The position numbers and the translations under genes are program-made. 64,000 nucleotides of DNA. Source: Dokdonia sp. Dokd-P16. Its GTDB lineage: Bacteria; Bacteroidota; Bacteroidia; Flavobacteriales; Flavobacteriaceae. A model generated the notes under the pieces. It had not been told where the DNA came from. It saw only the letters and a program-made list of their open reading frames with translations, and searched no databases. Shown piece after piece: positions 7,639-15,942 of this stretch (positions are counted from its first letter, which is position 1; each line of letters begins with the position of its first letter). The stretch lies in assembly GCF_003095655.1 (NCBI RefSeq), contig NZ_CP029151.1, positions 1,363,001 to 1,427,000 on the forward strand, given 5' to 3'.

Positions 7639-9315
7639 TTATTTTTGTAGTTCTGCTAGTTTAAAAGCGTTGTACATATTTACCATTTCGCCAGATTTTG
7701 ATACTTCATTGAAGCGTGCTTGCTTCTCTGTATCTCCACCTAAAATTACCGAAGTATTAGTAGTAAGACCACTCTTCATGATAATATTTTTAACCTCGTT
7801 TGCAGAAAGCTTAGGGTAGTAGCTACGTAACATTGCAGCAACTCCAGCTGTGTTAGGCGCAGCCATAGAAGTACCACCTAGATACTCATACGTGTCTTCT
7901 GGTGTAGTAGAGTATATATCTACTCCAGGAGCAAATACATCTACATTAGATTTTCCATAGTTTGAGAAGTTTGCAAGCAACTGGCTACCGTACTTAGGTG
8001 CTAGAGCGCCTATTGTTAAGAAAGTATCTGCCATTTCTGTTACGTTGTCTAGTTGATCATTAGGATACACACGGTTTGCTGGATCATCAAGAGATAACCC
8101 TTCATTACCCGCAGCGTTTACGATAAGCACATCATTTTTGGCAGCATATTTTATAGCTTCATATACCCACTCAGGATTTTGTGAGTAGTACTTTCCAAAA
8201 GAGGTATTAATCACCTTTGCACCATTATCTACAGCGTATCGTATAGCAAGTGCGATATCTTTATCATATTCATCTCCATCTGGCACAGCGCGCACTGCCA
8301 TGATTTTAATGTTGCTATTTGCAACACCATTCATTCCTTTACCATTGTTACGAGTTGCAGCAATGATTCCTGCTACGTGCGTACCGTGTTTTGCACCGTC
8401 CGGCTCAGGTCCATATACATTGTTGTTACCGTATTTTGTGTCTGTAATATCGTAAGGATCATCACCTAGCACTTTTCTAAAATCAGCTGTTTTATTATAA
8501 TTTGCTTCTAGCTGACCAGTAAAGTATTCAACACCTTCATCTATGTTTTTCATAAAGTCAGGAATACTCTCTGTGTATTGAAACATTTGAGTAATAAACC
8601 CAAGGTGGTTCTGCATCTCGGCAGAAGGATTTTTAATAGTTGCAAGATCTGCTTGCGTGTAATCTTCTTTTCCTAATGCTTTTACTATCGCAGGATGAGA
8701 AGATTTAAGCTGGCTAGCAATTTGCTCGTATTGTGTTTTTTGACGCTGTGCACCTGCAACTTTCTCGTCATACTCAGCTTTTGCTTTTTGATATTGTAAG
8801 AAGATATCTTTTTGAGAAGCAGGAATAGTTGCTAGTGTTTTACCAGCAAACTCACTTTCAAAACGTTTGATGATACGTACAAATTCAAGTTGCTCTGCAC
8901 CTACATCACCTAGAAAATTCCAGCCATGTATATCATCTATATATCCATTGTTATCATCATCTTTACCGTTACCAGCAATCTCTTTTGGATTCGTCCAGAT
9001 ACGACCCTTAAGGTCTTCATGGTTAATGTCAATACCAGAATCTATTACTGCAACGATTACTTGCTGTCCAGACTTACCAGGAAGAATTTCGGCATATGTG
9101 CGATCTACGCTCATGCCTGGTATGGTATCAGTTCTAAGATCTCTTGAACTCCATGCTTGTTTCTCACTTTCTGTAAGTGCAGAAACTTTGAGAGGGTTGC
9201 TATCTACATTTTCTACGGGTACAGTTACCAGTGCAGATGGAGTCTCACAAGAGGCTAAAAAAGTGGCAGCCATTGCTGCAATCACAAGAGATTTTGTGTG
9301 TTGTAAATTCATCAT
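7639..9315 (-). CDS. S8 family subtilisin-like serine protease, lipoprotein
   Basis: About 558 residues from ATG 9315. It begins with a lipoprotein signal (SLVIAAMAATFLASC). The catalytic triad is complete: Asp in VIDSGIDINHEDL (about 92), His in HGTHVAG (about 310), Ser in GGTSMAAPN (about 483). Between Asp and His is a roughly 180-residue insert that is largely helical, much longer than in plain subtilases but usual in this Bacteroidota subgroup. The in-frame start at 9357 is unlikely because it would put the signal peptide internally and overlap the upstream MBL gene; the chosen start lies just after that gene's stop, indicating an operon. Confidence 0.9.
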   Translation of the reverse strand: MMNLQHTKSLVIAAMAATFLASCETPSALVTVPVENVDSNPLKVSALTESEKQAWSSRDLRTDTIPGMSVDRTYAEILPGKSGQQVIVAVIDSGIDINHEDLKGRIWTNPKEIAGNGKDDDNNGYIDDIHGWNFLGDVGAEQLEFVRIIKRFESEFAGKTLATIPASQKDIFLQYQKAKAEYDEKVAGAQRQKTQYEQIASQLKSSHPAIVKALGKEDYTQADLATIKNPSAEMQNHLGFITQMFQYTESIPDFMKNIDEGVEYFTGQLEANYNKTADFRKVLGDDPYDITDTKYGNNNVYGPEPDGAKHGTHVAGIIAATRNNGKGMNGVANSNIKIMAVRAVPDGDEYDKDIALAIRYAVDNGAKVINTSFGKYYSQNPEWVYEAIKYAAKNDVLIVNAAGNEGLSLDDPANRVYPNDQLDNVTEMADTFLTIGALAPKYGSQLLANFSNYGKSNVDVFAPGVDIYSTTPEDTYEYLGGTSMAAPNTAGVAAMLRSYYPKLSANEVKNIIMKSGLTTNTSVILGGDTEKQARFNEVSKSGEMVNMYNAFKLAELQK

Positions 9316-9316
9316 A

Positions 9317-10177
9317 TTAGTTAAATAAGTCTTTAAAGGTATAAATTTCATTTGCACGCACGCCTTTCTCGGTGTGCTGTACGGTAATTATTTCATTATG
9401 AGCATCGTGCTCTAGCCATAGATAGTAATTATTATCTGCAGCGATATTTAAGAATTGTTCTTTCTCGCTTATAGAAAGTAGTGGTCTTGTATCATAACCT
9501 GTCACATAAGGAATAGGTAAGTGGCCTAGCGTAGGGAGTAGGTCTGCCATAAAAACAATGGTCTTACCTTGATACTCGATATGTGGAAGCATTTGCTTTT
9601 CTGTATGACCATCTGCAAAGAGAATACCAAAGTTGAGTTCGCTATTTTTTTGAAAAGCTTGTTCCCCTCGTTCTATAAAGTGAAGCTGTCCACTTTCTTG
9701 CATAGGAATAAGGTTTTCCTTTAAAAAACTAGCTTTCTCTCGATTGTTAGGCTCCACAGCCCACTGCCAGTGATTTTCATTTGTCCAGAATTTTGCATTT
9801 TTAAATGCAGGTTCATAACCTGTACGGTCTTTATTCCACTGGATGGCTCCACCTACGTGATCAAAATGGAGGTGCGTCATAAATACATCTGTAATGTCAT
9901 CACGATGAAAACCATACTTCGCAAGTGATGTATCTATAGAGTGGTCTCCCCACTGATGGTAATAGCCAAAAAACTTTTCAGATTGCTTATCACCCATTCC
10001 ATTATCAATGAGAATAAGTCTGTTGCCATCTTCTATAAGCATACATCTTGCGGCGATATCAATGAGATTATTAGCATCTGCAGGGTTTGTTCGGCTCCAG
10101 ATAGACTTGGGAACAACGCCAAACATGGCACCACCATCTAATTTAAAATTTCCGGCTTCAATGGGATATATTTTCAT
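9317..10177 (-). CDS. MBL-fold metallo-hydrolase, lactonase-like
   Basis: A 286-residue metallo-beta-lactamase-fold enzyme. The metal motif THLHFDHVGG (HxHxDH) is followed by further ligands in DGHTEKQ, MADLLPT and EHDAH. Overall layout resembles the AiiA-type N-acyl-homoserine lactonase branch of the superfamily, but substrate cannot be read from sequence and other ester or lactone hydrolases look alike. No signal peptide, so it is cytoplasmic. Its stop lies just before the start of the subtilase lipoprotein gene, so the two probably share a transcript. Confidence 0.85.
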   Translation of the reverse strand: MKIYPIEAGNFKLDGGAMFGVVPKSIWSRTNPADANNLIDIAARCMLIEDGNRLILIDNGMGDKQSEKFFGYYHQWGDHSIDTSLAKYGFHRDDITDVFMTHLHFDHVGGAIQWNKDRTGYEPAFKNAKFWTNENHWQWAVEPNNREKASFLKENLIPMQESGQLHFIERGEQAFQKNSELNFGILFADGHTEKQMLPHIEYQGKTIVFMADLLPTLGHLPIPYVTGYDTRPLLSISEKEQFLNIAADNNYYLWLEHDAHNEIITVQHTEKGVRANEIYTFKDLFN

Positions 10178-10213
10178 AAATAAGGTTGCATCTAAGTGGG
10201 ATTACTACAGTTA

Positions 10214-10229
10214 CGCTTTCGCGAAAGCG
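10214..10229. repeat. Palindrome CGCTTTCGCGAAAGCG, intergenic copy
   Basis: Full copy in the 218-bp gap between the divergent MBL hydrolase and antiporter genes. Confidence 0.95.
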
Positions 10230-10395
10230 TAAAAAATGTAAAAAAGAGTACTATTCCCAAAAACAAAATCTCTGCAAAATACCAAAAAGGAGCTTTTTAA
10301 ATGGTTGGAACCCCTAGTTTTTAACAAAGAATTGTAACTTCACAACGACCGCCAAAAACGGAAAAACACTAATATCGCATCAAAACAGAATTACC

Positions 10396-12300
10396 ATGTT
10401 AGAACTTGCTGGAATCATAATTTTAGGAATCATTGCACAATGGGCCGCATGGCGTTTAAAGTTACCAGCAATTTTACCATTATTACTTATAGGTCTCTTT
10501 GTAGGACCCGTATCTACTTTAATCTCTGAAGATGGTACAAAATGGATAGAACCTATATGGAATGGGGAAGAAGGACTTTTTCCAGGAGAGAGTTTGTATT
10601 GGTTTGTATCGCTTGCCATATCTATTATCCTTTTTGAAGGCGGACTTACACTAAAACGTGATGAAATTAAGAATGTAGGCCCAGTAATAACAAAGCTTAT
10701 CTCTTTAGGCAGCCTTGTAACATTTTTAGGAGCAGGATTTGCTGCCTATTGGATATTTGGACTTAGCCTTCAGATCTCTTTATTATTCTCAGGACTTATC
10801 ATTGTAACAGGACCTACAGTTATATCGCCTATTTTAAGAAACGTACCGGTAAAGCGAGATATCTCTACAGTGCTTAAGTGGGAAGGGATTCTCATAGATC
10901 CTATAGGAGCACTTGTAGCAGTATTAATGTATGAATTTATCTCTGTAGGTGAAGGAGCAGCTTTTACAAAGACAGCCTTAGTGGAGTTTGGTAAGATTAT
11001 ACTTTTTGGAAGTACGTTTGGGTTTACGTTTGCTCATGCGCTGGCTTTTATTATCAAAAAGAAGCTTGTACCACACTACTTAATGAATGTTTTTACACTC
11101 GCAGCAGTACTTGGTGTATTTGTAATGTCAGACCAGTTTGCTCACGAGTCTGGACTACTTGCAGTAGTAGTGATGGGAATGGTACTAGGAAACATAAACC
11201 TTCCTAATATTAAGGAACTACTATACTTTAAAGAATCATTGAGTGTCTTACTTATCTCTGTGCTATTCATCTTGCTATCGGCAAATATGAATCTTGTAGA
11301 TCTTGAGTTATTATATCGTTGGGAGACACTAGCACTATTTCTTGTTGTAGTATTTGTGATACGACCTATAGGCGTCTTCTTGAGTACTTGGGGATCAGAT
11401 TTACAAACCAATGCCAAGCTGTTTATTTCATGGGTAGGACCACGAGGAATTGTAGCGGCAGGTATTGCGTCACTTTTTGGATCAAAACTGTTAATTAAAG
11501 GAGAGCCAGGAGCAGAGTACATCACACCACTGGTGTTTATGATTGTACTGGGTACCGTATTATTGAATGCAACTACTGCACGACTATTTGCAAAGATGGT
11601 GGGCGTGTTTCTTACTAAATCTGAGGGTATTCTTATTGTAGGAGCATCAGAAATGCCAAGACTTATCGCCAAATATCTCCAGAAAAATGGTCGTCACGTA
11701 GTACTTCTTGATAGTAATTCTAATCATATACGTACAGCAAAAGAAGCTGGGCTTATGGCGCTAGAGGCAAACGTCTATGCAGACGATCTTACAGATGACG
11801 TTGAGCTTAGTGACATTGGATACCTAATGTCATTAACAGGAAACAGTGATATCAATAAGTATGCTATTAACCGTTTTAGAAAGCAGTTTGGAGAAAACGG
11901 AGCTTACCGTCTTATCTCTAAGAGAGAAATGGATAACATCGCACAACTACCTAAGGAAGGATTATTTTCGGCAACAGATGACTTCTTTAATATGACAGAT
12001 GTTACGAGGCAGTATCCTACGATTAATGAGGTTGCGGTATCCTCAAAGGAGGAGTACATGGCAATAGGAAAACTTGTTGCAGATGATAAAAATATGATTC
12101 CGCTATTTGTAAAGAAGAAAGATAATACCCTAGAAATCATAAGCTCATTTATGCAAGATGTAGATGTAAAGTCTTTTGAGGGAAGTCACTTAATTTACCT
12201 AGGAAAACCTATAGAAGAAGAAACACTTGCCAAAATTGCTGAGTCAGGAGAGCCAGTATCAAACTCGGATGATGAAGTGATTGTCCCAATAGGTGATTAA
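10396..12300 (+). CDS. Cation:proton antiporter (CPA1, NhaP-like) with RCK-type C-terminus
   Basis: A 634-residue membrane protein. Residues 1-410 form about 12 transmembrane helices with the CPA1 pattern (LPLLLIGLFVGP, ILFEGGLTLK, TGPTVISPILR, then WVGPRGIVAAGIASLFG). Exchange of Na+ or K+ for protons across the inner membrane is expected. After the membrane part comes a TrkA-N-like nucleotide-binding fold (EGILIVGASEMPRLIAKYL and VVLLDSNSNHI, about 412-445), which probably gates transport in response to a ligand, and an acidic C-terminal tail. It converges on the MATE gene with only 8 bp between stops. Confidence 0.9.
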   Translation: MLELAGIIILGIIAQWAAWRLKLPAILPLLLIGLFVGPVSTLISEDGTKWIEPIWNGEEGLFPGESLYWFVSLAISIILFEGGLTLKRDEIKNVGPVITKLISLGSLVTFLGAGFAAYWIFGLSLQISLLFSGLIIVTGPTVISPILRNVPVKRDISTVLKWEGILIDPIGALVAVLMYEFISVGEGAAFTKTALVEFGKIILFGSTFGFTFAHALAFIIKKKLVPHYLMNVFTLAAVLGVFVMSDQFAHESGLLAVVVMGMVLGNINLPNIKELLYFKESLSVLLISVLFILLSANMNLVDLELLYRWETLALFLVVVFVIRPIGVFLSTWGSDLQTNAKLFISWVGPRGIVAAGIASLFGSKLLIKGEPGAEYITPLVFMIVLGTVLLNATTARLFAKMVGVFLTKSEGILIVGASEMPRLIAKYLQKNGRHVVLLDSNSNHIRTAKEAGLMALEANVYADDLTDDVELSDIGYLMSLTGNSDINKYAINRFRKQFGENGAYRLISKREMDNIAQLPKEGLFSATDDFFNMTDVTRQYPTINEVAVSSKEEYMAIGKLVADDKNMIPLFVKKKDNTLEIISSFMQDVDVKSFEGSHLIYLGKPIEEETLAKIAESGEPVSNSDDEVIVPIGD

Positions 12301-12308
12301 GGATTGTC

Positions 12309-13625
12309 TTAAGATAGTCTGTTGTAGTACTTTTTCTTGTAAAAGAAAACAAGCATACCTGCTCTAAAAAGCATCCATACGATAAAGGCGAGCCAGATCC
12401 CTATCACACCCCATCCTAAGTACTTGCTTAAATAAAGAACAGGTACAAAACCAACAAAGGTAGCTAGTAGTAGGGTGTTGCGTAGCCATGCCATCTCACC
12501 AAGCCCTTTGAAAATGGCGTCTAGTGTGAACGCTACAGCATTAATAGGCTGCATGATAATCACCATAAAAAACACTCCGTAAAATACAGAGAGTACCGTT
12601 TCCTCATTGCTAAAAAGAAGGCCTAGCGGTTTGTATAAAAAGGTACAAACAATAATTAATACAGCCGAAACAACGAGATTATAGCGAACGACTTTCTTGG
12701 TTAATTGCCACAAATTAGGATAGTCCTTTGCGCCAAGTAAACGGCCACTTAATAGGTTTCCTGCAGCACCATAACCATCAATAAAAAATGCCGTAAATAG
12801 CCAGATATTGGCAGCAATAGTATGTGCCGCCACGGTTTCATCACTTATGGCAGTTGCTTCTCTCACAGCCAGCACAAGCGCCACGTTAAGCGAAAATGAG
12901 CGAACAAACAAGTTAAGACTCATGGAGATGAGTCTTTTTATTTCTGGGTGTAAGGGTAAAGTAAGTTTAAGAGAAACCTCTGTTTTTACTAGTAAAAGGA
13001 TGAGCGCCATTATAGCCATAACACCTTGAGCAATCAAGCTAGCCCACGCAGCTCCTTTTACACCAAGCGGTTCGATAATTCCTTCTACACCATATACTAA
13101 TGCGATGTCTAAACCTATGTTTAAAGAAGCACCAATGATGGCAACAATCATAGGCCAAAAGGTGTTTTGTAAGCCTCTGAATATTCCGAAAACAGCAAAC
13201 GTAAATAAGGTGAGGGGAAACCCCCAGACTCTAATATTATAGTAATCGATACTTAATGAGAGCACTAAACCTTTTGCATTGAGTAGCGTAAAAATTTCGG
13301 CAACAAAGAAATAGGTACTGGCAAGTACCACAATGCTTAGGATGATATTAAAGTAAATTGCTTGAGCAGGGAGAACCTTAATATCCTCTAGTTTTCCTGC
13401 ACCTAGATTTTGGGAGATAATGGTAGATATTGCGCTACGTGTTTGACCTAAAATCCATATAAGCATAGATAAAAAAGAACCCACAATTCCCACCGCAGCA
13501 AGTGACTCAACGCTATTTTCTGCCATATTACCCACTACAGCGGCATCTGTACTAGACAGTATAGGCTCTGCAATGCCAGCTATAAGCGCAGGAATGGCAA
13601 GCTGTTGTATGCGCTTGAATGAAAT
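12309..13625 (-). CDS. MATE family multidrug exporter, start codon unclear
   Basis: A 12-helix MATE transporter, which exports cationic compounds using an ion gradient. The first ATG (13535) would drop the conserved first helix. Upstream in the same frame the sequence reads FKRIQQLAIPALIAGIAEP and then ILSSTDAAVVGN, a typical MATE N-terminus, and the frame stays open to a TGA near 13680. There is no usable ATG, GTG or TTG at the expected position; ATT at 13625 or ATA at 13631 gives the usual length (about 439 residues). Either a rare start codon is used or the original start was mutated. The stop nearly touches that of the convergent antiporter gene. Confidence 0.8.
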   Translation of the reverse strand: MSFKRIQQLAIPALIAGIAEPILSSTDAAVVGNMAENSVESLAAVGIVGSFLSMLIWILGQTRSAISTIISQNLGAGKLEDIKVLPAQAIYFNIILSIVVLASTYFFVAEIFTLLNAKGLVLSLSIDYYNIRVWGFPLTLFTFAVFGIFRGLQNTFWPMIVAIIGASLNIGLDIALVYGVEGIIEPLGVKGAAWASLIAQGVMAIMALILLLVKTEVSLKLTLPLHPEIKRLISMSLNLFVRSFSLNVALVLAVREATAISDETVAAHTIAANIWLFTAFFIDGYGAAGNLLSGRLLGAKDYPNLWQLTKKVVRYNLVVSAVLIIVCTFLYKPLGLLFSNEETVLSVFYGVFFMVIIMQPINAVAFTLDAIFKGLGEMAWLRNTLLLATFVGFVPVLYLSKYLGWGVIGIWLAFIVWMLFRAGMLVFFYKKKYYNRLS

Positions 13626-13721
13626 ATCTATATTACTTGTGGTGGTGCTGATAGGATAGTTTTTTAAATAGAAAGATCAATAAAGTGTAAAACTACAGAC
13701 TAAAAAAATGATAACCCACCT

Positions 13722-14222
13722 CTAGAGAACTCTTTCGTAGCAGTAAAATGGGTGCTCACTTTGTTTCGGAAAATAGATACTTCCTAGTTTCTCATATCCT
13801 CGAGCTTCATAAAACTTTTGATTACGTTTATTTTGAGAAAAAGTATCGAGACGTATTGAAGGTGTCGAGTGCGCTTTCGCGAAAGCGTATGCATAATCCA
13901 TTAGTTTGCGAGCATTTCCTTGTCCTTGATAGTCGGGATGTACGGCAAGCCTATGGATGTACAAATTATTTTTTGAAGGGGTGAGCCAGTCAATGTCTAG
14001 ATACTCATCATCCATTAATGTTGACAACACAATGGTACCTATAATGCTATCATTCTCCTTGAGAAGAAAGAGCTCATTACGAGCAATATCTTGCTCAAAA
14101 GCAGTGGCAGTAGGGTAGTGCTCATTCCACTGAAAAATATTTCTTGAAATCATTTCTTGTGCACAGGCACGAGTAAGTGAAAGGATTTCAGGGATTTCTG
14201 AATTTTTTGCAGGTACAATCAC
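13722..14222 (-). CDS. GNAT family N-acetyltransferase
   Basis: A 166-residue single-domain GNAT enzyme. The acetyl-CoA-binding motif A reads RLAVHPDYQGQGNARKLMD (about 90-108, pattern Q/RxxGxG/A). The C-terminal part (NQKFYEARGYEKLG) is the usual motif B. The substrate cannot be predicted. A palindrome copy encodes AFAKA between the two motifs (YAYAFAKAHSTP). It is divergent from the universal stress gene, with about 50 bp between starts. Confidence 0.88.
   Translation of the reverse strand: MIVPAKNSEIPEILSLTRACAQEMISRNIFQWNEHYPTATAFEQDIARNELFLLKENDSIIGTIVLSTLMDDEYLDIDWLTPSKNNLYIHRLAVHPDYQGQGNARKLMDYAYAFAKAHSTPSIRLDTFSQNKRNQKFYEARGYEKLGSIYFPKQSEHPFYCYERVL
13872..13887. repeat. Palindrome CGCTTTCGCGAAAGCG inside GNAT gene
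   Basis: Full copy, read on the reverse strand as Ala-Phe-Ala-Lys-Ala in a helix following the acetyl-CoA motif. Confidence 0.95.
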
Positions 14223-14241
14223 AGATTAAAAAGTATTTTTG
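14206..14241 (+). promoter_or_regulatory. Candidate promoter of the universal stress gene
   Basis: TATTTTTG (14234-14241) fits the Bacteroidota -7 box TAnnTTTG and lies 29 bp before the ATG. TTTG at 14206-14209 could be the -33 box, but the 24-bp spacing is longer than usual. Confidence 0.4.
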
Positions 14242-14270
14242 TGTTAATCGGTAAAAATACAAGTTACAGT

Positions 14271-15062
14271 ATGAAAAATATTCTCGTTCCCATAGGTTCT
14301 TCAGATAGCGCTTTTAACACGCTTCAATATGCAATAGATCTTGCACAAGAGATTGATGCAAATGTGTATGCGATATCAGTGTTTCAAGAATTTTCTAAAG
14401 CAGGTAGTGCTTCAAAGCTAAATACCGTTATCAAAGAAGAGTCAGAAAGTAGGCTCGAGAAGGTTGTAAATGGAGTAGATCACAAAGGAGTATCTGTAGT
14501 TGCTCACCCTATTAAAGGAGGTGTGATAGAAGGTGTAGAGCGCTTTAATAAGCACGTTCCTGTAGATCTTATGGTGTTGTCACCACGTAGTAACTCTGTG
14601 CGTGATGAGGTGTATCTAGGTAACATGACGGGGAAGCTTGTAAAAGGAACTGATATTGCAGTACTAGTAGTGCCAGAAAATGAAAAATTTAAGGAGCCTT
14701 CAAATATTTTAATGGCTTTTAAAAATGGAAAGTTTGATAAAAAACGTCACTTAGAGCCATTGAGAAAGCTTCAAAAGCATTTTGGGACAGAACTTCACTT
14801 ACTGCATGTGGAAACTCCAGAGTCTGACGAAGCTATGAAAGAAGTATCTGATGACCTTAAAAAAATGAGTGCGTCTTATAAAACCACAACAAATGCAACT
14901 ACCTATCAAGGAGTGCTAGAACACTTCCAGTCTGTAGAGCCAGATATGTTATGTGTTGTGCGTAGAAAGCGTGGTTTCTTTAAGAAACTATGGGAGAAAA
15001 ATGTTGTACTAAAGAAAGAGTTTTTTACCACAAAACCTCTTCTTATTTTAAGAGTACAATAA
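14271..15062 (+). CDS. Universal stress protein, two tandem Usp domains
   Basis: About 263 residues from ATG 14271 (MKNILVPIGSSDSAFNTLQYA). The first Usp domain covers about 1-140 and ends with the nucleotide-loop-like GNMTGKLVKGTDIAVLVVP; the second (about 145-263) begins NILMAFKNGKFD and ends TTKPLLILRV, is less conserved and lacks a clear ATP loop. UspA proteins act in the cytoplasm during stress; the exact role is unknown. An in-frame GTG at 14241 exists but would overlap the promoter box, and Usp domains start directly with the MKNILVP strand. Confidence 0.88.
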   Translation: MKNILVPIGSSDSAFNTLQYAIDLAQEIDANVYAISVFQEFSKAGSASKLNTVIKEESESRLEKVVNGVDHKGVSVVAHPIKGGVIEGVERFNKHVPVDLMVLSPRSNSVRDEVYLGNMTGKLVKGTDIAVLVVPENEKFKEPSNILMAFKNGKFDKKRHLEPLRKLQKHFGTELHLLHVETPESDEAMKEVSDDLKKMSASYKTTTNATTYQGVLEHFQSVEPDMLCVVRRKRGFFKKLWEKNVVLKKEFFTTKPLLILRVQ

Positions 15063-15075
15063 TATAGATTAGGAT

Positions 15076-15152
15076 GGGGGATTAGCTCATTTGGCTAGAG
15101 CGCTTGCCTGGCAGGCAAGAGGCGACCGGTTCGAATCCGGTATTCTCCACCA
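15076..15152 (+). tRNA. tRNA-Ala(GGC), integration target of the island
   Basis: A complete 77-nt cloverleaf with encoded CCA: acceptor GGGGGAT / ATTCTCC (two G-U pairs), D arm GCTC/GAGC, anticodon stem CTTGC/GCAAG with loop CTGGCAG (anticodon GGC, alanine), T stem ACCGG/CCGGT with loop TTCGAAT, discriminator A. The 3' part from the anticodon stem onward is repeated with three changes at 41885-41932, which marks this gene as the attachment site of the element. The present 3' half was probably supplied by the element. Confidence 0.96.
15105..15122 (+). other. attL core of the integrated element
   Basis: The 18 bp TGCCTGGCAGGCAAGAGG, spanning the anticodon loop and 3' anticodon stem of tRNA-Ala, recur exactly at 41885-41902. 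Sequence outside this block differs on the 5' side completely, and on the 3' side by three point changes, so strand exchange probably took place within this block. Confidence 0.85.
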
Positions 15153-15163
15153 GTACTCAAAGG

Positions 15164-15196
15164 GCTTCAAGGGTTTTCAACTCTTGAAGCTTTTTT
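15164..15196 (+). terminator. Terminator after tRNA-Ala, inside the element
   Basis: Stem GCTTCAAG (15164-15171) and CTTGAAGC (15183-15190), followed by six T. It lies inside the element, replacing the original tRNA terminator that now sits at 41941-41975. Confidence 0.85.
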
Positions 15197-15198
15197 CA

Positions 15199-15219
15199 TT
15201 TGCACGCAATTTGCACGCA
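15199..15219 (+). repeat. Left-end tandem repeat, candidate integrase arm sites
   Basis: Two head-to-tail copies of TTTGCACGCA separated by one A, 77 bp inside the left att core. An identical 21-bp copy in the same orientation lies at the right end next to the integrase gene. Arm-type binding sites of tyrosine recombinases are often paired short direct repeats in such positions. Confidence 0.7.
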
Positions 15220-15414
15220 AAATGGGCTTTTAAGAATATTAATTAATATTTGATCCATTTTGGTGTAAAACAAGATCTTCACTGCTTTTTATATCTTTTC
15301 TAGATTACTTCGAAGAATATAAGCAATGTTTAGATCCCTATAATCTCTATAGTAAAACATAACCTTCCGTTAAACAATTGAAATAATTAAAAATTATACC
15401 TAGCTTTACAATAA

Positions 15415-15834
15415 ATGAAACTATTTCTTCACAAATCAATGGCAATCTTTATGGCTTGCGTGGTGCTCGTAACCACGACGTCATTCACCGTGGATATGCA
15501 CTATTGTGGGGATAACTTGGTAGATTTCAGTTTATTCTCAAAAGCTGAAGGTTGCGGAATGGAAAAAGCGCAATCCGTAAAAAGTTGTGAGAATCCTAAA
15601 ATGACTGAAAAATCGTGTTGTACTGACCAGCAAATTGTCAAGGAAGGCAAGGACGACCTCAAAATTTCATTTGACACACTTTCATTCGAGCAGCAAACGT
15701 TCATCGCTGCTTTTACCTATTCATATATAAACCTTTTTGAAGGAACCGAATCTGAAGAAGTTCCTTTTGAAGATTACCCGCGACCCTTTGTCAAACGGGA
15801 TGTGCAAATGTTGCACCAGACTTTCTTAATTTGA
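15415..15834 (+). CDS. Cys-rich HYC/CC/PP-type secreted protein
   Basis: A 139-residue protein with a signal or membrane segment (about 8-26) followed by MHYCGDNLVDFSLF, a KSCC pair (about 66-70) and a C-terminal DYPRPF. This combination matches a small Bacteroidota family known by its HYC, CC and PP motifs, usually found beside metal-efflux genes. The conserved His and Cys suggest metal binding in the periplasm, probably of copper. It is the first cargo gene of the element and precedes cusA by about 110 bp. Confidence 0.75.
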   Translation: MKLFLHKSMAIFMACVVLVTTTSFTVDMHYCGDNLVDFSLFSKAEGCGMEKAQSVKSCENPKMTEKSCCTDQQIVKEGKDDLKISFDTLSFEQQTFIAAFTYSYINLFEGTESEEVPFEDYPRPFVKRDVQMLHQTFLI

Positions 15835-15942
15835 TTTGTTAGATTTTTAGAATGAAGCCCAACAGCTATGCTGTCGTGGGCTAAAACTCGTGTTTGCCAT
15901 TTTTTGCAATACGCAATTCCAATTATCTAATAATCAAATGCT

